From: Pseudarthrobacter sp. SSS035
GTDB lineage: Bacteria > Actinomycetota > Actinomycetes > Actinomycetales > Micrococcaceae
Assembly (NCBI RefSeq): GCF_023273875.1
Contig: NZ_CP096882.1
Span: 1,736,001 to 1,800,000, forward strand
Direction: 5' to 3'
DNA length: 64,000 nt
Shown: in pieces, positions 41,187 to 50,734 of the stretch
How positions within the stretch are numbered: the first letter of the stretch is position 1
Layout of the letters: each line of letters starts with the position of its first letter
The notes under the pieces: generated by a model
Seen by the model: the letters and a program-made list of their open reading frames with translations, nothing else
Database searches by the model: none
What the model was told of the DNA's origin: nothing
Program-made: the position numbers and the translations under genes

Positions 41187-41669
41187 ATGAACCCAACCGC
41201 TACCGTTTACCGCCTCGAAGGCGACAACTCCACCTACGCCCAGGCCGACGGCAAGGTGGTGCCGGTCGTGACCCGCGCCGGCCAGGAAGACACCAACACC
41301 GCCCAGTCCGGGGACTGCGTCCGCGTCTCCGGTGTCAGCATCCAGCACACCCCGGCCACGAAGATCTGGTTCGGCCAGGTCTCAAACACTCCCGGCTATC
41401 GCTCGCTGCCGCACCATCACGGTGAGGCCGAAACCGGCGGCTACGTACTGCGCGGCCACGGCCGCATCTACTTTGGCGAGAACTACCAGGAATTCCTGGA
41501 CATGAAGGCAGGCGACTGGGTCTTCGTCCCGCCGTTCATGCCCCACGTCGAGGCCAATATGTCCGTCACGGAGGAACTCGTGTGGCTGACCGCGCGAACC
41601 CCGGAGAACCTCGTGGTGAACCTCGAGGACGTTCCCGACGAAACCCTCGCCGACTACCACCGGGCATAG
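41187..41669 (+). CDS. cupin protein of the aromatic operon
   Basis: A 160-residue single cupin. Motif 1 is SLPHHHGEAETGGYVLRGHGRIYFG, with three consecutive His and Glu as metal ligands; motif 2 is GDWVFVPPFMPHVEAN. Too short for gentisate dioxygenase (about 350 residues and two cupin units), but small ring-cleaving or isomerising cupins of this size exist. Starts 41 bases after the FAH-family gene with AAGGAG upstream. Exact reaction unknown. Confidence 0.83.
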   Translation: MNPTATVYRLEGDNSTYAQADGKVVPVVTRAGQEDTNTAQSGDCVRVSGVSIQHTPATKIWFGQVSNTPGYRSLPHHHGEAETGGYVLRGHGRIYFGENYQEFLDMKAGDWVFVPPFMPHVEANMSVTEELVWLTARTPENLVVNLEDVPDETLADYHRA

Positions 41670-41674
41670 AAGCA

Positions 41675-42547
41675 ATGATCATTGGAACCTTGATGTCAGA
41701 GACTTTCCTCAGGGCAGTGGAGCTTACCCCGGTTCCGGCGCAGGTCCACGATGAAGCGTATGAGGCAACCACCCAGTACGTGCCGTGGCCCAAGGCCTAC
41801 GGTGGCGACATGGTGGCGCAGGCCGCCGCGGCCATGATGCGATCGGTGGATACGGACCGCTCGCTGCACTCGATGCACAGCTACTTCATGCGTCCCGTGG
41901 ATATCGGTTCAAGTGTCCGGTACGAAGTGGAGCGTTTGCGGGACGGCCGCGGGTACTCCACCCGCACCGTCCGCGGCTTCCAGAACGGCAAACCGGTATA
42001 TGCCGCGATGGGTTCTTTCCAGGTTCCCGAAGAGGGACCGGACTTCCAGCCCGAGGCTCCTGCCGCCGTCGAGCCTGAATCGCTCAGAAGTGCGGCGGAA
42101 GCGCTGGACGGGACTGAGGGTCCGGCCGCAGACTATTGGTCCACGGGTCGCAGTTTCGACATGAGGCATATACCCGGACCGGTTTACATTGAGCTGGAGG
42201 GCGGTTCCGTGCCGCAGCAGGCCATCTGGGTCAGGGCTTTCGACGCACTGCCTGACGACGCTGACCTCCACCGCGCAGCCCTGGCTTACGTTTGCGATTA
42301 CACGATTTTGGAGCCGTTGCTCCGGGTGAACGGACTGAACTGGTCCAGTCCCGGACTTGCCACCGCCAGCTTGGACCACTCCATGTGGTTCCACCGCGAC
42401 GGCCGCGCCGACGACTGGGTCCTTTACGCACAGGACGCCATTTCTGGCCAAAGCAACAGGGGCCTGGCCATGGGCCGCTTCTTCGATCGGCGAGGAAGGC
42501 TCCTTGCCACTGTCGCCCAAGAGGGCATGATCCGCGCCGGCGCCTGA
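41675..42547 (+). CDS. acyl-CoA thioesterase, TesB-like double hotdog
   Basis: A 290-residue TesB/ACOT8-type thioesterase. The first hotdog has YGGDMVAQAAAAMMRSV and SMHSYFMRPVDIG (typical HSYFLRPG block); the second carries LATASLDHSMWFHR, with the catalytic-type Asp, and SNRGLAMGRFFDRRGRLLATVAQEG. It begins 5 bases after the cupin stop; an ATG at 41693, preceded by GGAA, is an equally plausible start. Within the operon it could release a free acid from the CoA-bound ring intermediate or recycle CoA. Confidence 0.88.
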   Translation: MIIGTLMSETFLRAVELTPVPAQVHDEAYEATTQYVPWPKAYGGDMVAQAAAAMMRSVDTDRSLHSMHSYFMRPVDIGSSVRYEVERLRDGRGYSTRTVRGFQNGKPVYAAMGSFQVPEEGPDFQPEAPAAVEPESLRSAAEALDGTEGPAADYWSTGRSFDMRHIPGPVYIELEGGSVPQQAIWVRAFDALPDDADLHRAALAYVCDYTILEPLLRVNGLNWSSPGLATASLDHSMWFHRDGRADDWVLYAQDAISGQSNRGLAMGRFFDRRGRLLATVAQEGMIRAGA

Positions 42548-42602
42548 GCGCCGGCCGCAACACCATCCAAGCTTCAACGACGCACCACTGAAAGGAACGG
42601 CC

Positions 42603-44273
42603 ATGAGCATGATGCCATCGGCCCACGTGGACACGTTCACCCGCGACCACCTACCGGCCGCCGATACCTGGCCTGCGCTTGAATTCACCCTCCCTGAACT
42701 TCACTACCCGGAGCGGCTTAACGCCGCCGCGGTGCTGATCGACGACGCCGTCGAGCAGTACGGCGCAGACCGCCCGGCTCTGTGGACATCTGACGGCACG
42801 GTCTGGACCTACGGTCAGCTCCAGAAGTGCTCCAACCAGGTGGCCCAGGTCCTCACCGAAGACCTCGGCATTGTTCCCGGCAATCGCGTGCTGCTGCGCG
42901 GCCCCAACAACCCCTGGATCGTCGCCGCGTGGCTCGGTGTGCTGAAGGCCGGCGCCGTGGCGGTCACCACCATGCCCATGTTGCGCTCCACCGAGGTTGC
43001 CACGCTGATCCAGCTCACCAAGCCAGTGGTGGCCATTTCGGACCATCGCTTCGTGGATGAGCTCGCGGTCGCCGCTGGGGATGACGTTACAGTCCTGGCC
43101 TACGGATCCGACGACGGCGGCGACCTCACCGCGCGCTGCCAGCTCAAGAACGGCGAATTCACGGCTGTGGACACGTCCGCCGACGACGTTGCGCTGTTGG
43201 GTCCGACGTCCGGCACCACCGGTGTGCCCAAGGTGACCATGCACTTTCACCGGGACATCCTGGCCAACGCAGACACTTTCGCCCGTTACATCCTGCAACC
43301 CACGGCGGACGACGTCTTTGCCGGTTCGCCACCACTTGCCTTCACGTTCGGCCTTGGCGGCCTGGTGGTCTTCCCACTCCGGTTTGGCGCGTCGTCGCTC
43401 CTGACCGAGAAGGCCGGTCCTGTGGAACTGGCCCAGCACGCATCCGCGGCCGGGGCCACTATTCTTTTCACCGCCCCTACGGCGTACCGGGCCATCCTCA
43501 AAGAGGGCCGCGGAGACTTGCTCGGGGGCCTGCGGATTGCGGTCTCGGCAGGAGAGCACTTGTCCAAAGAGACGTGGGAAGCAGTGCATGAAGCGACGGG
43601 TCTGCGGCTGGTCAATGGGATCGGAGCCACGGAGATGCTGCATGTTTTCATTTCCGCCGCTGGCGACGACATCAGGCCCGGAACCACGGGTCGCGCTGTT
43701 CCGGGCTTCAGGGCCACCATCCTCGATGATGACGGCAATGAACTCGGCCCCGGACAGTCAGGACGCCTGGCCGTGATTGGCCCCACAGGTTGCCGGTACC
43801 TGGACGATGCGCGGCAGGCCAACTATGTGGTCCGCGGCTGGAACGTCACCGGCGATACGTTCTCCATGGACGAGGACAGGTACTTCACGTACCAGGCCCG
43901 TTCGGACAACATGATCGTCTCCTCGGGCTACAACATCGGCGCACCTGAGGTTGAATCGGCCATTGATCAACACCCGGACGTGGTGGAGAACGCAGTCATC
44001 GGCCGCCCGGATCCTGAGCGCGGCAGCATTGTCTGCGCGTTCATCGTCCTGCGCGAAGGCGTCACTGGCGACGCCGGGAAGCGCAAGGAAATCCAGGACT
44101 TCGTGAAGCAAACCATCGCCCCTTACAAGTACCCCCGGGACATCCGCTTCGTCACCGAGCTGCCGCGCAACCCCAGCGGCAAACTCCAGCACTTCAAACT
44201 TCGCGACGGACTCGAAGAGAACCATACGAGCGAATCCGTACAACTGACCCCCGCCGGCCAGAGCCAGGCCTGA
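42603..44273 (+). CDS. 2-aminobenzoate/benzoate-type CoA ligase
   Basis: A 556-residue ANL-superfamily acyl-CoA synthetase. The P-loop PTSGTTGVPK is at 201-210, directly followed by VTMHFHRD, a stretch typical of benzoate and 2-aminobenzoate CoA ligases; A8 region YFTYQARSDNMIVSSGYNI and the C-terminal Lys in RNPSGKLQHF are present. It should activate an aromatic acid with ATP and CoA. Anthranilate is favoured because kynureninase is nearby and the next gene resembles 2-aminobenzoyl-CoA monooxygenase/reductase; salicylate is the alternative. Confidence 0.85.
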   Translation: MSMMPSAHVDTFTRDHLPAADTWPALEFTLPELHYPERLNAAAVLIDDAVEQYGADRPALWTSDGTVWTYGQLQKCSNQVAQVLTEDLGIVPGNRVLLRGPNNPWIVAAWLGVLKAGAVAVTTMPMLRSTEVATLIQLTKPVVAISDHRFVDELAVAAGDDVTVLAYGSDDGGDLTARCQLKNGEFTAVDTSADDVALLGPTSGTTGVPKVTMHFHRDILANADTFARYILQPTADDVFAGSPPLAFTFGLGGLVVFPLRFGASSLLTEKAGPVELAQHASAAGATILFTAPTAYRAILKEGRGDLLGGLRIAVSAGEHLSKETWEAVHEATGLRLVNGIGATEMLHVFISAAGDDIRPGTTGRAVPGFRATILDDDGNELGPGQSGRLAVIGPTGCRYLDDARQANYVVRGWNVTGDTFSMDEDRYFTYQARSDNMIVSSGYNIGAPEVESAIDQHPDVVENAVIGRPDPERGSIVCAFIVLREGVTGDAGKRKEIQDFVKQTIAPYKYPRDIRFVTELPRNPSGKLQHFKLRDGLEENHTSESVQLTPAGQSQA

Positions 44274-44287
44274 GAAGGAGCATCACC

Positions 44288-46678
44288 ATGAAAATCGCAA
44301 TCGTTGGAGGCGGCCCCGGAGGCCTGTACTTCGCAGCATTGATGAAGCAGCTGGACCCGTCTCACGACATCACCCTGTGGGAACGAAACGCTGCCAGCGA
44401 CACTTTTGGTTTCGGCGTCGTATTCTCCGATGAGACCCTGGGCGGCATCGGCAACGCCGATCCCGTGGTGGCCGACTACATGAGCCGCCGCTTCGCTCGC
44501 TGGTCCGATATTGATATCCACTTCCGCGACGAGATGATCACGGTAGGCGGCCAGGGCTTCGCTGCCATGAGCCGCAAGGAACTGCTGGAGCTGCTGCAGC
44601 GCCGCTGCGCCGAACTCAACGTGGACCTCCGCTTCCAGACCTTGGCCCCGGCCATTGAGGAACTCCAAGCCAACTACGATCTCGTGCTTGCCGCCGACGG
44701 CATCAACTCGCAGATCCGTGCCAAGTACGCCGATTCCTTCCGGCCTGACCTTGACCCCCGCACCAACAAGTTCATGTGGCTCGGTACGGACCAGGTGTTC
44801 GAGGCCTTCAAGTTCTTCGTGAAGGAAACCGAGTGGGGCATCATGCAGATCCACGGTTACCCATACTCGGATGAGGGCTCCACGTTCATCGTGGAAATGC
44901 ACCAGGACGTATGGGACGCGGCAGGCTTCGACGAGACCGCCAATGAGGTCTTCCCTCCAGGCGTCTCGGACGAAAAGGCAATCGCCAAGATCCGCGAGAT
45001 CTTCGCCGAAGAGTTGAACGGCTACGAGGTCCTGACCAACAACTCCAAGTGGATCACCTTCACCACGGTCCGCAACGAGAGCTGGCGCCACAACAACGTA
45101 GTCCTTCTCGGCGACGCCGCCCACACGGCACACTTCTCCATCGGTTCCGGTACCAAGCTGGCCATGGAGGACTCCTTGGCTCTGGCCGCTTGCCTGCACG
45201 AGCACCCGAATGTTGAAACTGCGCTGGTTGCCTACGAGGCCGAGCGTCGGCCCGTTGTTGCTTCCACCCAGCGCGCGGCCCAGGCATCGCTTGAGTGGTT
45301 CGAACGCATCGGCCAGTACAAGGACCAGGACCCCACACAGTTCGCATTCAACCTGCTGACCCGCAGCCGCCGCATCACCCAGGAGAACCTGCGCCTCCGC
45401 GACCCCGAATTCGCGGACACCGTTGACCGCGGCTTTGCGGAGTCACAGGGCCTCTCCGACGTTGCACCTGCCATGTTCCAGCCATTCACCATCGGTGAGC
45501 TGGAACTAAAAAACCGCATTGTAGTTTCGCCCATGGACATGTATTCCGCGGTGGACGGCATCCCGGGCGACTTCCATAAGGTTCACCTGGGTTCCAAGGC
45601 CTTAGGTGGTGCCGGCCTGGTCATGACCGAAATGGTCTGCGTCTCCGAAGCAGGCCGTATCACCCCGGGCTGCAGCGGCCTGTACACGGATGGCCAGCGT
45701 GACAGCTGGAAGGAGATCGTGGACTTCGTCCACAGCCGCTCCACCGCCAAGATCGGCGCCCAGCTTGGCCACTCGGGCCGCAAGGGTTCCACCAAGCTCA
45801 TGTGGGAAGGCATCGACCAGCCACTCGAGTCCGGCAACTGGCCCACGGTTGGTCCGTCCGCCTTGCCGTACGGTCCGGACAACCAGACCCCGGCAGAGTT
45901 GGATCGCGCCGGCATGGAAGCCATCAAGACAGAGTTCGTCGCCTCCACCGTCCGTGCAGACCATGCAGGCTTCGACCTCCTCGAAATCCACGCCGCACAC
46001 GGTTATCTGTTGTCCTCCTTCCTCTCGCCGGTATCCAACAAACGGACCGACGAATACGGTGGCAGCCTGGAGAACCGGTTGCGGTTCCCGTTGGAAGTGT
46101 TCGACGCCGTTCGTGCGGCATGGACTGCCAGCAAGCCTGTGACTGTGCGCATCTCAGCGACCGACTGGATCGAGGGTGGCAACACCTCCGACGATTCTGT
46201 GGAGATCGCCAGGGCGTTCGTCGCCCACGGTGCTGCCGGCCTGGATATCTCGACCGGCCAGGTGGCCAAGGAAGAGAAGCCCGCTTTCGGCCGTAGCTAC
46301 CAGACGCCGTTTGCCGACCGTATCCGTCAGGAAGTTGCCGCTCCGGCAGGCGCGGCAGTGATCGCCGTCGGCGCTATCTCCAGCTATGACGATGTGAACT
46401 CGATCCTCCTCGCAGGCCGCGCGGACCTGATCGCTCTGGGCCGCACGCACCTTTACGATCCCCAGTGGACCCTGCATGCCGCCGCTGAACAGGAATACCG
46501 AGGCCCCGGTGCGCAGTGGATTCCGCAATTCCGCGCCGGCCGCCGGAAGCCGCCGAGCTCCCGCACTGACGCCGTACGTCCGCGTCTGTCCCTGCTCAAG
46601 GAACCGGATGCCGAAGAGGCCACCACCCACTTGCGCTGGACTCCTGAGTCGGCTGCCGCATCGGTTTTGGTGAAGTAG
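44288..46678 (+). CDS. fused FAD monooxygenase / Old Yellow Enzyme acting on aryl-CoA
   Basis: A 796-residue fusion. Residues 1-390 are a flavin monooxygenase like salicylyl-CoA 5-hydroxylase: IVGGGPGGLYFAAL for FAD, and GDAAHTAHFSIGSGTKLAMED, the second FAD motif. Residues 397-750 are an OYE-type NADH:flavin oxidoreductase: LKNRIVVSPMDMYSAVDG, GAQLGHSGRKG and HAAHGYLLSSFLSP with NKRTDEYGGS. The same architecture is known in 2-aminobenzoyl-CoA monooxygenase/reductase, which hydroxylates and then reduces the ring without classical dioxygenation. It starts 14 bases after the ligase. Confidence 0.87.
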   Translation: MKIAIVGGGPGGLYFAALMKQLDPSHDITLWERNAASDTFGFGVVFSDETLGGIGNADPVVADYMSRRFARWSDIDIHFRDEMITVGGQGFAAMSRKELLELLQRRCAELNVDLRFQTLAPAIEELQANYDLVLAADGINSQIRAKYADSFRPDLDPRTNKFMWLGTDQVFEAFKFFVKETEWGIMQIHGYPYSDEGSTFIVEMHQDVWDAAGFDETANEVFPPGVSDEKAIAKIREIFAEELNGYEVLTNNSKWITFTTVRNESWRHNNVVLLGDAAHTAHFSIGSGTKLAMEDSLALAACLHEHPNVETALVAYEAERRPVVASTQRAAQASLEWFERIGQYKDQDPTQFAFNLLTRSRRITQENLRLRDPEFADTVDRGFAESQGLSDVAPAMFQPFTIGELELKNRIVVSPMDMYSAVDGIPGDFHKVHLGSKALGGAGLVMTEMVCVSEAGRITPGCSGLYTDGQRDSWKEIVDFVHSRSTAKIGAQLGHSGRKGSTKLMWEGIDQPLESGNWPTVGPSALPYGPDNQTPAELDRAGMEAIKTEFVASTVRADHAGFDLLEIHAAHGYLLSSFLSPVSNKRTDEYGGSLENRLRFPLEVFDAVRAAWTASKPVTVRISATDWIEGGNTSDDSVEIARAFVAHGAAGLDISTGQVAKEEKPAFGRSYQTPFADRIRQEVAAPAGAAVIAVGAISSYDDVNSILLAGRADLIALGRTHLYDPQWTLHAAAEQEYRGPGAQWIPQFRAGRRKPPSSRTDAVRPRLSLLKEPDAEEATTHLRWTPESAAASVLVK

Positions 46679-46681
46679 CCA

Positions 46682-47955
46682 TTGGCCACCGCTCCGGTCA
46701 ACGACCGGAAAGTGCCCACGCGCACAACAGGTCTTGTGCTGTTTTGCTGCTGGCTCGCCATCCTTGCCGAAGGTTACGACGTCGGCGTCCTGGGAGCCGT
46801 CCTGCCGGCCCTCGCTGAGTATAAGGAATGGAACCTGAGCCCGGTGGCTCTTGGCGGACTCGGTTCATATGCCTTGAGGCATGCTTATTGGAGCCCTTTG
46901 CATTGGCACCCTCAGTGACCTCGTGGGCCGCAAGAAGATGCTCTTGGCCTCCATGGTGATCTTTACGATTACCCAGGCCGGCGCAGCGTGGGCTCCCACG
47001 CCTGAACTGTTCGGACTCTTCCGCCTCATCGGCGGGCTGGGTATGGGCGGTGTCATCCCAGTGGCGGCGGCGCTGACCGTCGAATACTTGGCGCCCAACA
47101 AGCGGTCCTATAACTACGGCCTCATGTACTCTGGGTACTCGCTGGGCATCGTTTCGGCTGCACTCGCCGCCCTGTTCGTGCTCCCCACCGGTGGGTGGCG
47201 TGCCGTCGTCGCCATGGGCGCAGCGCCGATCGTGCTACTGCCCATCATCTGGAAGTTCCTTCCGGAATCCCTCGAATACCTTGAGTCGAAAGGGCGGAAG
47301 GCGGAAGCCAAAGCCCTCGCATCCAAGCTGAAGATCGCCAGCTATGTTCCTGTTGTCCCGGTGTCTCCTGCAGGTCCCCCAGGGCGGTCCTGGGTCCCGG
47401 CCGGCGGAGCCGTGGTGGAAGACCATCACCACCATGTTCTCGCTGAAGTACCTGCGGTCAACCGTCTTCTTCTGGATCTCGCTGTTCTGTGGCCTGGTCC
47501 TCGTCTACGGCCTCAACACCTGGCTACCGAGCATCATGAAGAAGGCCGGCTACGATCTGGGCTCGTCACTGACGTTCCTGCTGGACTTCAGCCTTGCCTC
47601 TGCGATTGGTGGCCTGGGCATCATGCTGCTCGTCTTCCCCAACACCATGGTGGTCAACCTGTTGTTCGTGGCCTTTGCCGTCGTCGGATCCATCTCCACG
47701 TCGCTTGTCCTGACGGGCTATATCGCCGACTACTACCCGGCCAAGATCCGCGGTACTGCCACGGGTTGGGCCGTGAGCTTCGCCCGCCTGGGCGCCATCT
47801 CCGGGCCTCTTATCGGTGGCTGGATTGCCAGTTCGAAGCTGCCGTTCGAGTACAATTTCGCCATCTTCGCCGGAATCGCCGTGCTCGCGGCAGGTGCCGT
47901 GGCGATGATTCCGAAGCGCCGCACCGAGGACCCGGTTTCCCGCAGCCGTGGCTGA
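46682..47955 (+). pseudogene. AAHS-type MFS transporter with two frameshifts and a deletion
   Basis: An aromatic-acid transporter in three successive frames. Frame 1 (TTG 46682) covers TM1 with LAEGYDVGVLGAVLPAL; the frame changes near 46875, giving MLIGALCIGTLSDLVGRKKM; it changes again at a run of five C (47376-47380), giving KYLRSTVFFWISLFCGLV to the end. Around AIGGLGIMLLVF about 25-30 residues expected between TM8 and TM9 appear to be missing in frame. Joined, it is about 424 codons. It would have imported the operon's substrate. Confidence 0.82.
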
Positions 47956-48030
47956 GGGCGGCGAGCAGGCGAGCCGAGTGCTCGACGGCGACGCGGAAGG
48001 GGAGAGCGCCACCGTCGGCGTCCGGTAGCA

Positions 48031-48165
48031 AAGCACTGGCTGCGGGTGCTGACCGAGATCAAGAACCGCGGCGTGGCCGACTGTTGCATCGGGTCTGCGA
48101 CGGGTTTAAGGGTCTGCCGGACGCGGTCGCAGCGGTATGGCCGCAGACCGACGTGCAATGTCTGA
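48031..48165 (+). mobile_element. IS256-family transposase fragment
   Basis: KHWLRVLTEIKNRGVAD in one frame, then VCDGFKGLPDAVAAVWPQT in the next, a characteristic internal segment of IS256-type transposases (about 45 of 400 residues). It abuts the broken end of the amino-acid permease remnant on the opposite strand, so the insertion or a later deletion probably truncated that gene. No terminal repeats are recognised. Confidence 0.7.
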
Positions 48166-48169
48166 CTTG

Positions 48170-48291
48170 CTGCCGAGGAACAGACCGGTGCCGATAGCGC
48201 CACCGAGGGCGATCTTGGTGAGCTGGGGGCTGGTCAATTCGGGTCTAAGCCTGTGTTCGCGCTGTCTGATTTGGTCAAAGGTGTCGGACGT
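48170..48291 (-). pseudogene. amino acid permease (APC family) N-terminal remnant
   Basis: About 40 codons reading SDTFDQIRQREHRLRPELTS and then LTKIALGGAIGTGLFLGS, the N-terminus and TM1 of GABA/aromatic amino-acid permeases of the APC superfamily. It ends abruptly where IS256 sequence begins. An AAGGAG lies six bases before an ACG codon at 48291, suggesting the original ATG has mutated. Located directly downstream of kynureninase, it was probably a tryptophan or kynurenine permease in the same operon. Confidence 0.65.
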
Positions 48292-48395
48292 CGTTGTCTC
48301 CTTAGTGGGGGCATCGAAGCTGCCGGGGCGTGGCGCTTTGGGCGCGATAACGGGGAAATGCAGGTACCTGTGCCGAGTGGCGGGGCGGGGAGTGC

Positions 48396-49691
48396 TTAGG
48401 TGACGGCGTTGCGCTGTTTGAATTCCTCGGCGTCCCAGGCGCGGGTGTCGAGGATGTCGCGCAGGATTTCGACGGCGTCCCAAACGTCCGCATGACCCAG
48501 GTAGAGCGGGGTAATGCCGAAGCGCAGCACCTCGGGTTCGCGGTAGTCACCGATGACGCCGCGGGCGATGAGGGCGCTCATGACGGCGTAGCCCTCGGGG
48601 TGGCGGAAGCTGACGTGGCTGCCCCGGGTGGCATGGTCGCGCGGGGTGATCAGTTCGAGAGGATGGCCGCCGCATCGCTGCTCCACAAGGGAGATGAACA
48701 GGTCGGTCAATGCAAGCGATTTGGCACGCAGGACGTCGGCATCGGCGTCAAGCATGATGTCTAGACCGGTTTCGACCATGGCCAGCGCGGTGATCGGCTG
48801 GGTGCCGCAGAGGAACCTGTTGATGTTCTTGGCCGGTGTGTAGGCGTCCGCCATGTCGAATGGTTTGGCATGGGACCACCAGCCCGCGAGCGGCTGCCAG
48901 AAGCGGTCCTGGTGGAGGTCGTTGACCCAAATGAATGCCGGGGACCCGGGCCCACCATTGAGGTACTTGTAGGTGCACCCTACGGCATAGTCGGCATCCG
49001 CCCCGTTAAGGTCGACATTGACGGCCCCGGCTGCGTGGGCCAGATCCCAGACCGCCAATGCGCCGAGGTTGTGGGCCTGGGCGGTGACAGCAGCCATGTC
49101 CCACATGGCGCCGCTGCGGTAGTTGACGTGTGAGAGGGCAATCACTGCGGTCGACTCGTCAAGGGCCTCATTCAACGGCAGGGTGTCGTCGATGAGCCGG
49201 ACCTCGTACCGGATGCCAGATTCCTCGGCCACGGAGTTCAGGAAGTCGGTGATCCCCTCGGCGATGTAGACGTCGGACGGAAAGTTGTCCCGCTCGGTGA
49301 CAATGACACGTTTTTCCGGGTGGTCAACCTGCTGGAGACGGATCGCCGAGGCGAGCGCCTTGAACAGGTTCAGGCTGGTGGTGTCGGTGACAATTGTCTC
49401 GCCCCGGCGTCCACCAATGAGCTGCGCGAGTTTGTCGCCCAGGCGGCCTGGAAGGTCGAACCAGCCTGCTGTATTCCAACTGCGTATCAGGCCCTCGCCC
49501 CATTCAGCTCTAACAACGTCCTGCACTCGTTCCAAGGCGCCCACCGGACGGGGACCGAGCGAGTTTCCGTCGAGGTAAATGACCCCCTCGGGCAGGATGA
49601 ACCGCTCCCGGAAGTGCGACAGGGAGTCCGCCGCGTCGGCGGCGATGCAGTCCTCACGTTCCGTGCGGACGAAGGTGTTTCTGGTGGACAT
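48396..49691 (-). CDS. kynU: kynureninase
   Basis: A 431-residue PLP enzyme that cleaves kynurenine to anthranilate and alanine. Family blocks are [26 protein letters not shown], the FPSD loop at 137-140, WDLAHAAGA with Asp216 and His219, and [15 protein letters not shown] with the Schiff-base Lys242. Length is typical. No tryptophan dioxygenase or formamidase for the preceding steps lies next to it. Divergent from an Lrp-type regulator. Its product anthranilate is the probable substrate of the CoA ligase at 42603. Confidence 0.95.
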   Translation of the reverse strand: MSTRNTFVRTEREDCIAADAADSLSHFRERFILPEGVIYLDGNSLGPRPVGALERVQDVVRAEWGEGLIRSWNTAGWFDLPGRLGDKLAQLIGGRRGETIVTDTTSLNLFKALASAIRLQQVDHPEKRVIVTERDNFPSDVYIAEGITDFLNSVAEESGIRYEVRLIDDTLPLNEALDESTAVIALSHVNYRSGAMWDMAAVTAQAHNLGALAVWDLAHAAGAVNVDLNGADADYAVGCTYKYLNGGPGSPAFIWVNDLHQDRFWQPLAGWWSHAKPFDMADAYTPAKNINRFLCGTQPITALAMVETGLDIMLDADADVLRAKSLALTDLFISLVEQRCGGHPLELITPRDHATRGSHVSFRHPEGYAVMSALIARGVIGDYREPEVLRFGITPLYLGHADVWDAVEILRDILDTRAWDAEEFKQRNAVT

Positions 49692-49754
49692 TCAGACTCC
49701 TGGCATTGAGGACGCCGTGGGGTGGCGCAGTGTTCATCTGTTCCTCACAGGATA

Positions 49755-49794
49755 GAATAATCATCAGGTGTTGAGTATCTGTTCTGAATAATCA
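49755..49794. promoter_or_regulatory. direct repeats GAATAATCA in the kynU/Lrp promoter
   Basis: Two identical copies of GAATAATCA at 49755-49763 and 49786-49794, spaced 31 bases apart (about three helical turns) in the 125-base divergent promoter. Phased repeats are the usual target layout of Lrp/AsnC octamers, and such a regulator gene starts 22 bases further on. Confidence 0.5.
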
Positions 49795-49816
49795 ATCAAG
49801 GTTAGCGGGAAATTTA

Positions 49817-50329
49817 GTGCTGCATTCAGAAGCTATCCGCGAGCGTCGGCCTCAATTGAATCCGATTCGCCTTGATGCGGCGGACATGGTCATACTGCGC
49901 GAACTCTCCGATGATGCCCGCACACCCAACAATGTGCTGGCCCGTCGTGCCGGTCTGGCCCCGTCAACCTGCCTGAATCGGGTCCGGGCCCTGCGGGAGG
50001 CGGGTGTCATCCGCGGCTTCCACGCCGACATCAGTCTGGGCAGCCTGGGGCTTGATGTTGGAGCTTTGATTTCCATCAATGTCCATGCTCAGGCGCGAAA
50101 GAACATGCTGGAACTCGCGCGCGGACTGCGCGATCTGCCCGAAACGCTCAATGTCTTCGTCCTCGGCGGCGAGCACGACCTGCTTCTCCACGTTGCCTGT
50201 GCCAGCACAGGCGACCTGCGGGACTTTGTCGCCGCACATCTTGGCAGCAATCAATCATTCGTGAACACCCAAACTACGCTGATCTTTGAGCACCTGCAGC
50301 CTGTTCCGCCTGTCCGCACCAATCAGTGA
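49817..50329 (+). CDS. Lrp/AsnC-family regulator
   Basis: A 170-residue Lrp-type regulator: N-terminal HTH at about 18-70 (LDAADMVILRELSDDARTPN, GLAPSTCLNRVRALREAGVI) and C-terminal RAM ligand domain at 80-160. It is divergent from kynureninase, as in many bacteria where an AsnC-type protein (KynR) activates kynU in response to kynurenine. The GTG start has weak upstream complementarity. Confidence 0.92.
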   Translation: MLHSEAIRERRPQLNPIRLDAADMVILRELSDDARTPNNVLARRAGLAPSTCLNRVRALREAGVIRGFHADISLGSLGLDVGALISINVHAQARKNMLELARGLRDLPETLNVFVLGGEHDLLLHVACASTGDLRDFVAAHLGSNQSFVNTQTTLIFEHLQPVPPVRTNQ

Positions 50330-50734
50330 AGGGTGCGAGCTGGATCTACGGGCATCGCTCCTCATTCCGCATGCCACCTACACGGACCGCAACCCGGCGG
50401 TGCACGGCGAAGACCGCAGAGACCTGGCCGCACTACATCATGGGCGAGCATGATCCACTGCCCGTTGACGTCCATGCGCTACAACCGCCAGAGGCCGGCC
50501 CACCGCCTGCTCGCGAAGCGGGGCTTCGACGGCGGTCATGCTGGCTCCGTTCTACGGGTTGAGGGCAAAGACTGGGGTCACGTTCAATAGAACCCGGTCA
50601 TCCCCGTCCTAGCGAGGGCCCTGCTGATCAGGGGCCTGCCAGTACCCCTCCGCTGCGGACGGCGTAGCGCGGACGGCATTTGCGCTTTTATGGCACTTAT
50701 GTACGTTTCGGCGAGTTCGGACTAAAATGACTTC
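50330..50734. other. interval without a recognised gene
   Basis: 405 bases between the Lrp regulator and the antitoxin. All frames of 70-85 codons here have low-complexity Arg/Pro-rich translations. A fragment LLIPHATYTDRNPAVHGEDR in one frame looks as if it may come from a decayed gene but cannot be assigned. The last 50 bases, rich in A and T, probably hold the toxin-antitoxin promoter. Confidence 0.5.

Noticed and set aside
41187..41669. Gentisate 1,2-dioxygenase assignment
   Set aside because: The protein is a single 160-residue cupin, less than half the length of gentisate dioxygenases with their two cupin units.
46881..48197. Single 438-codon frame as an intact MFS gene
   Set aside because: Only its first 165 codons are transporter-like; after 47380 the transporter continues in another frame, and the end of this frame falls in IS256 sequence.
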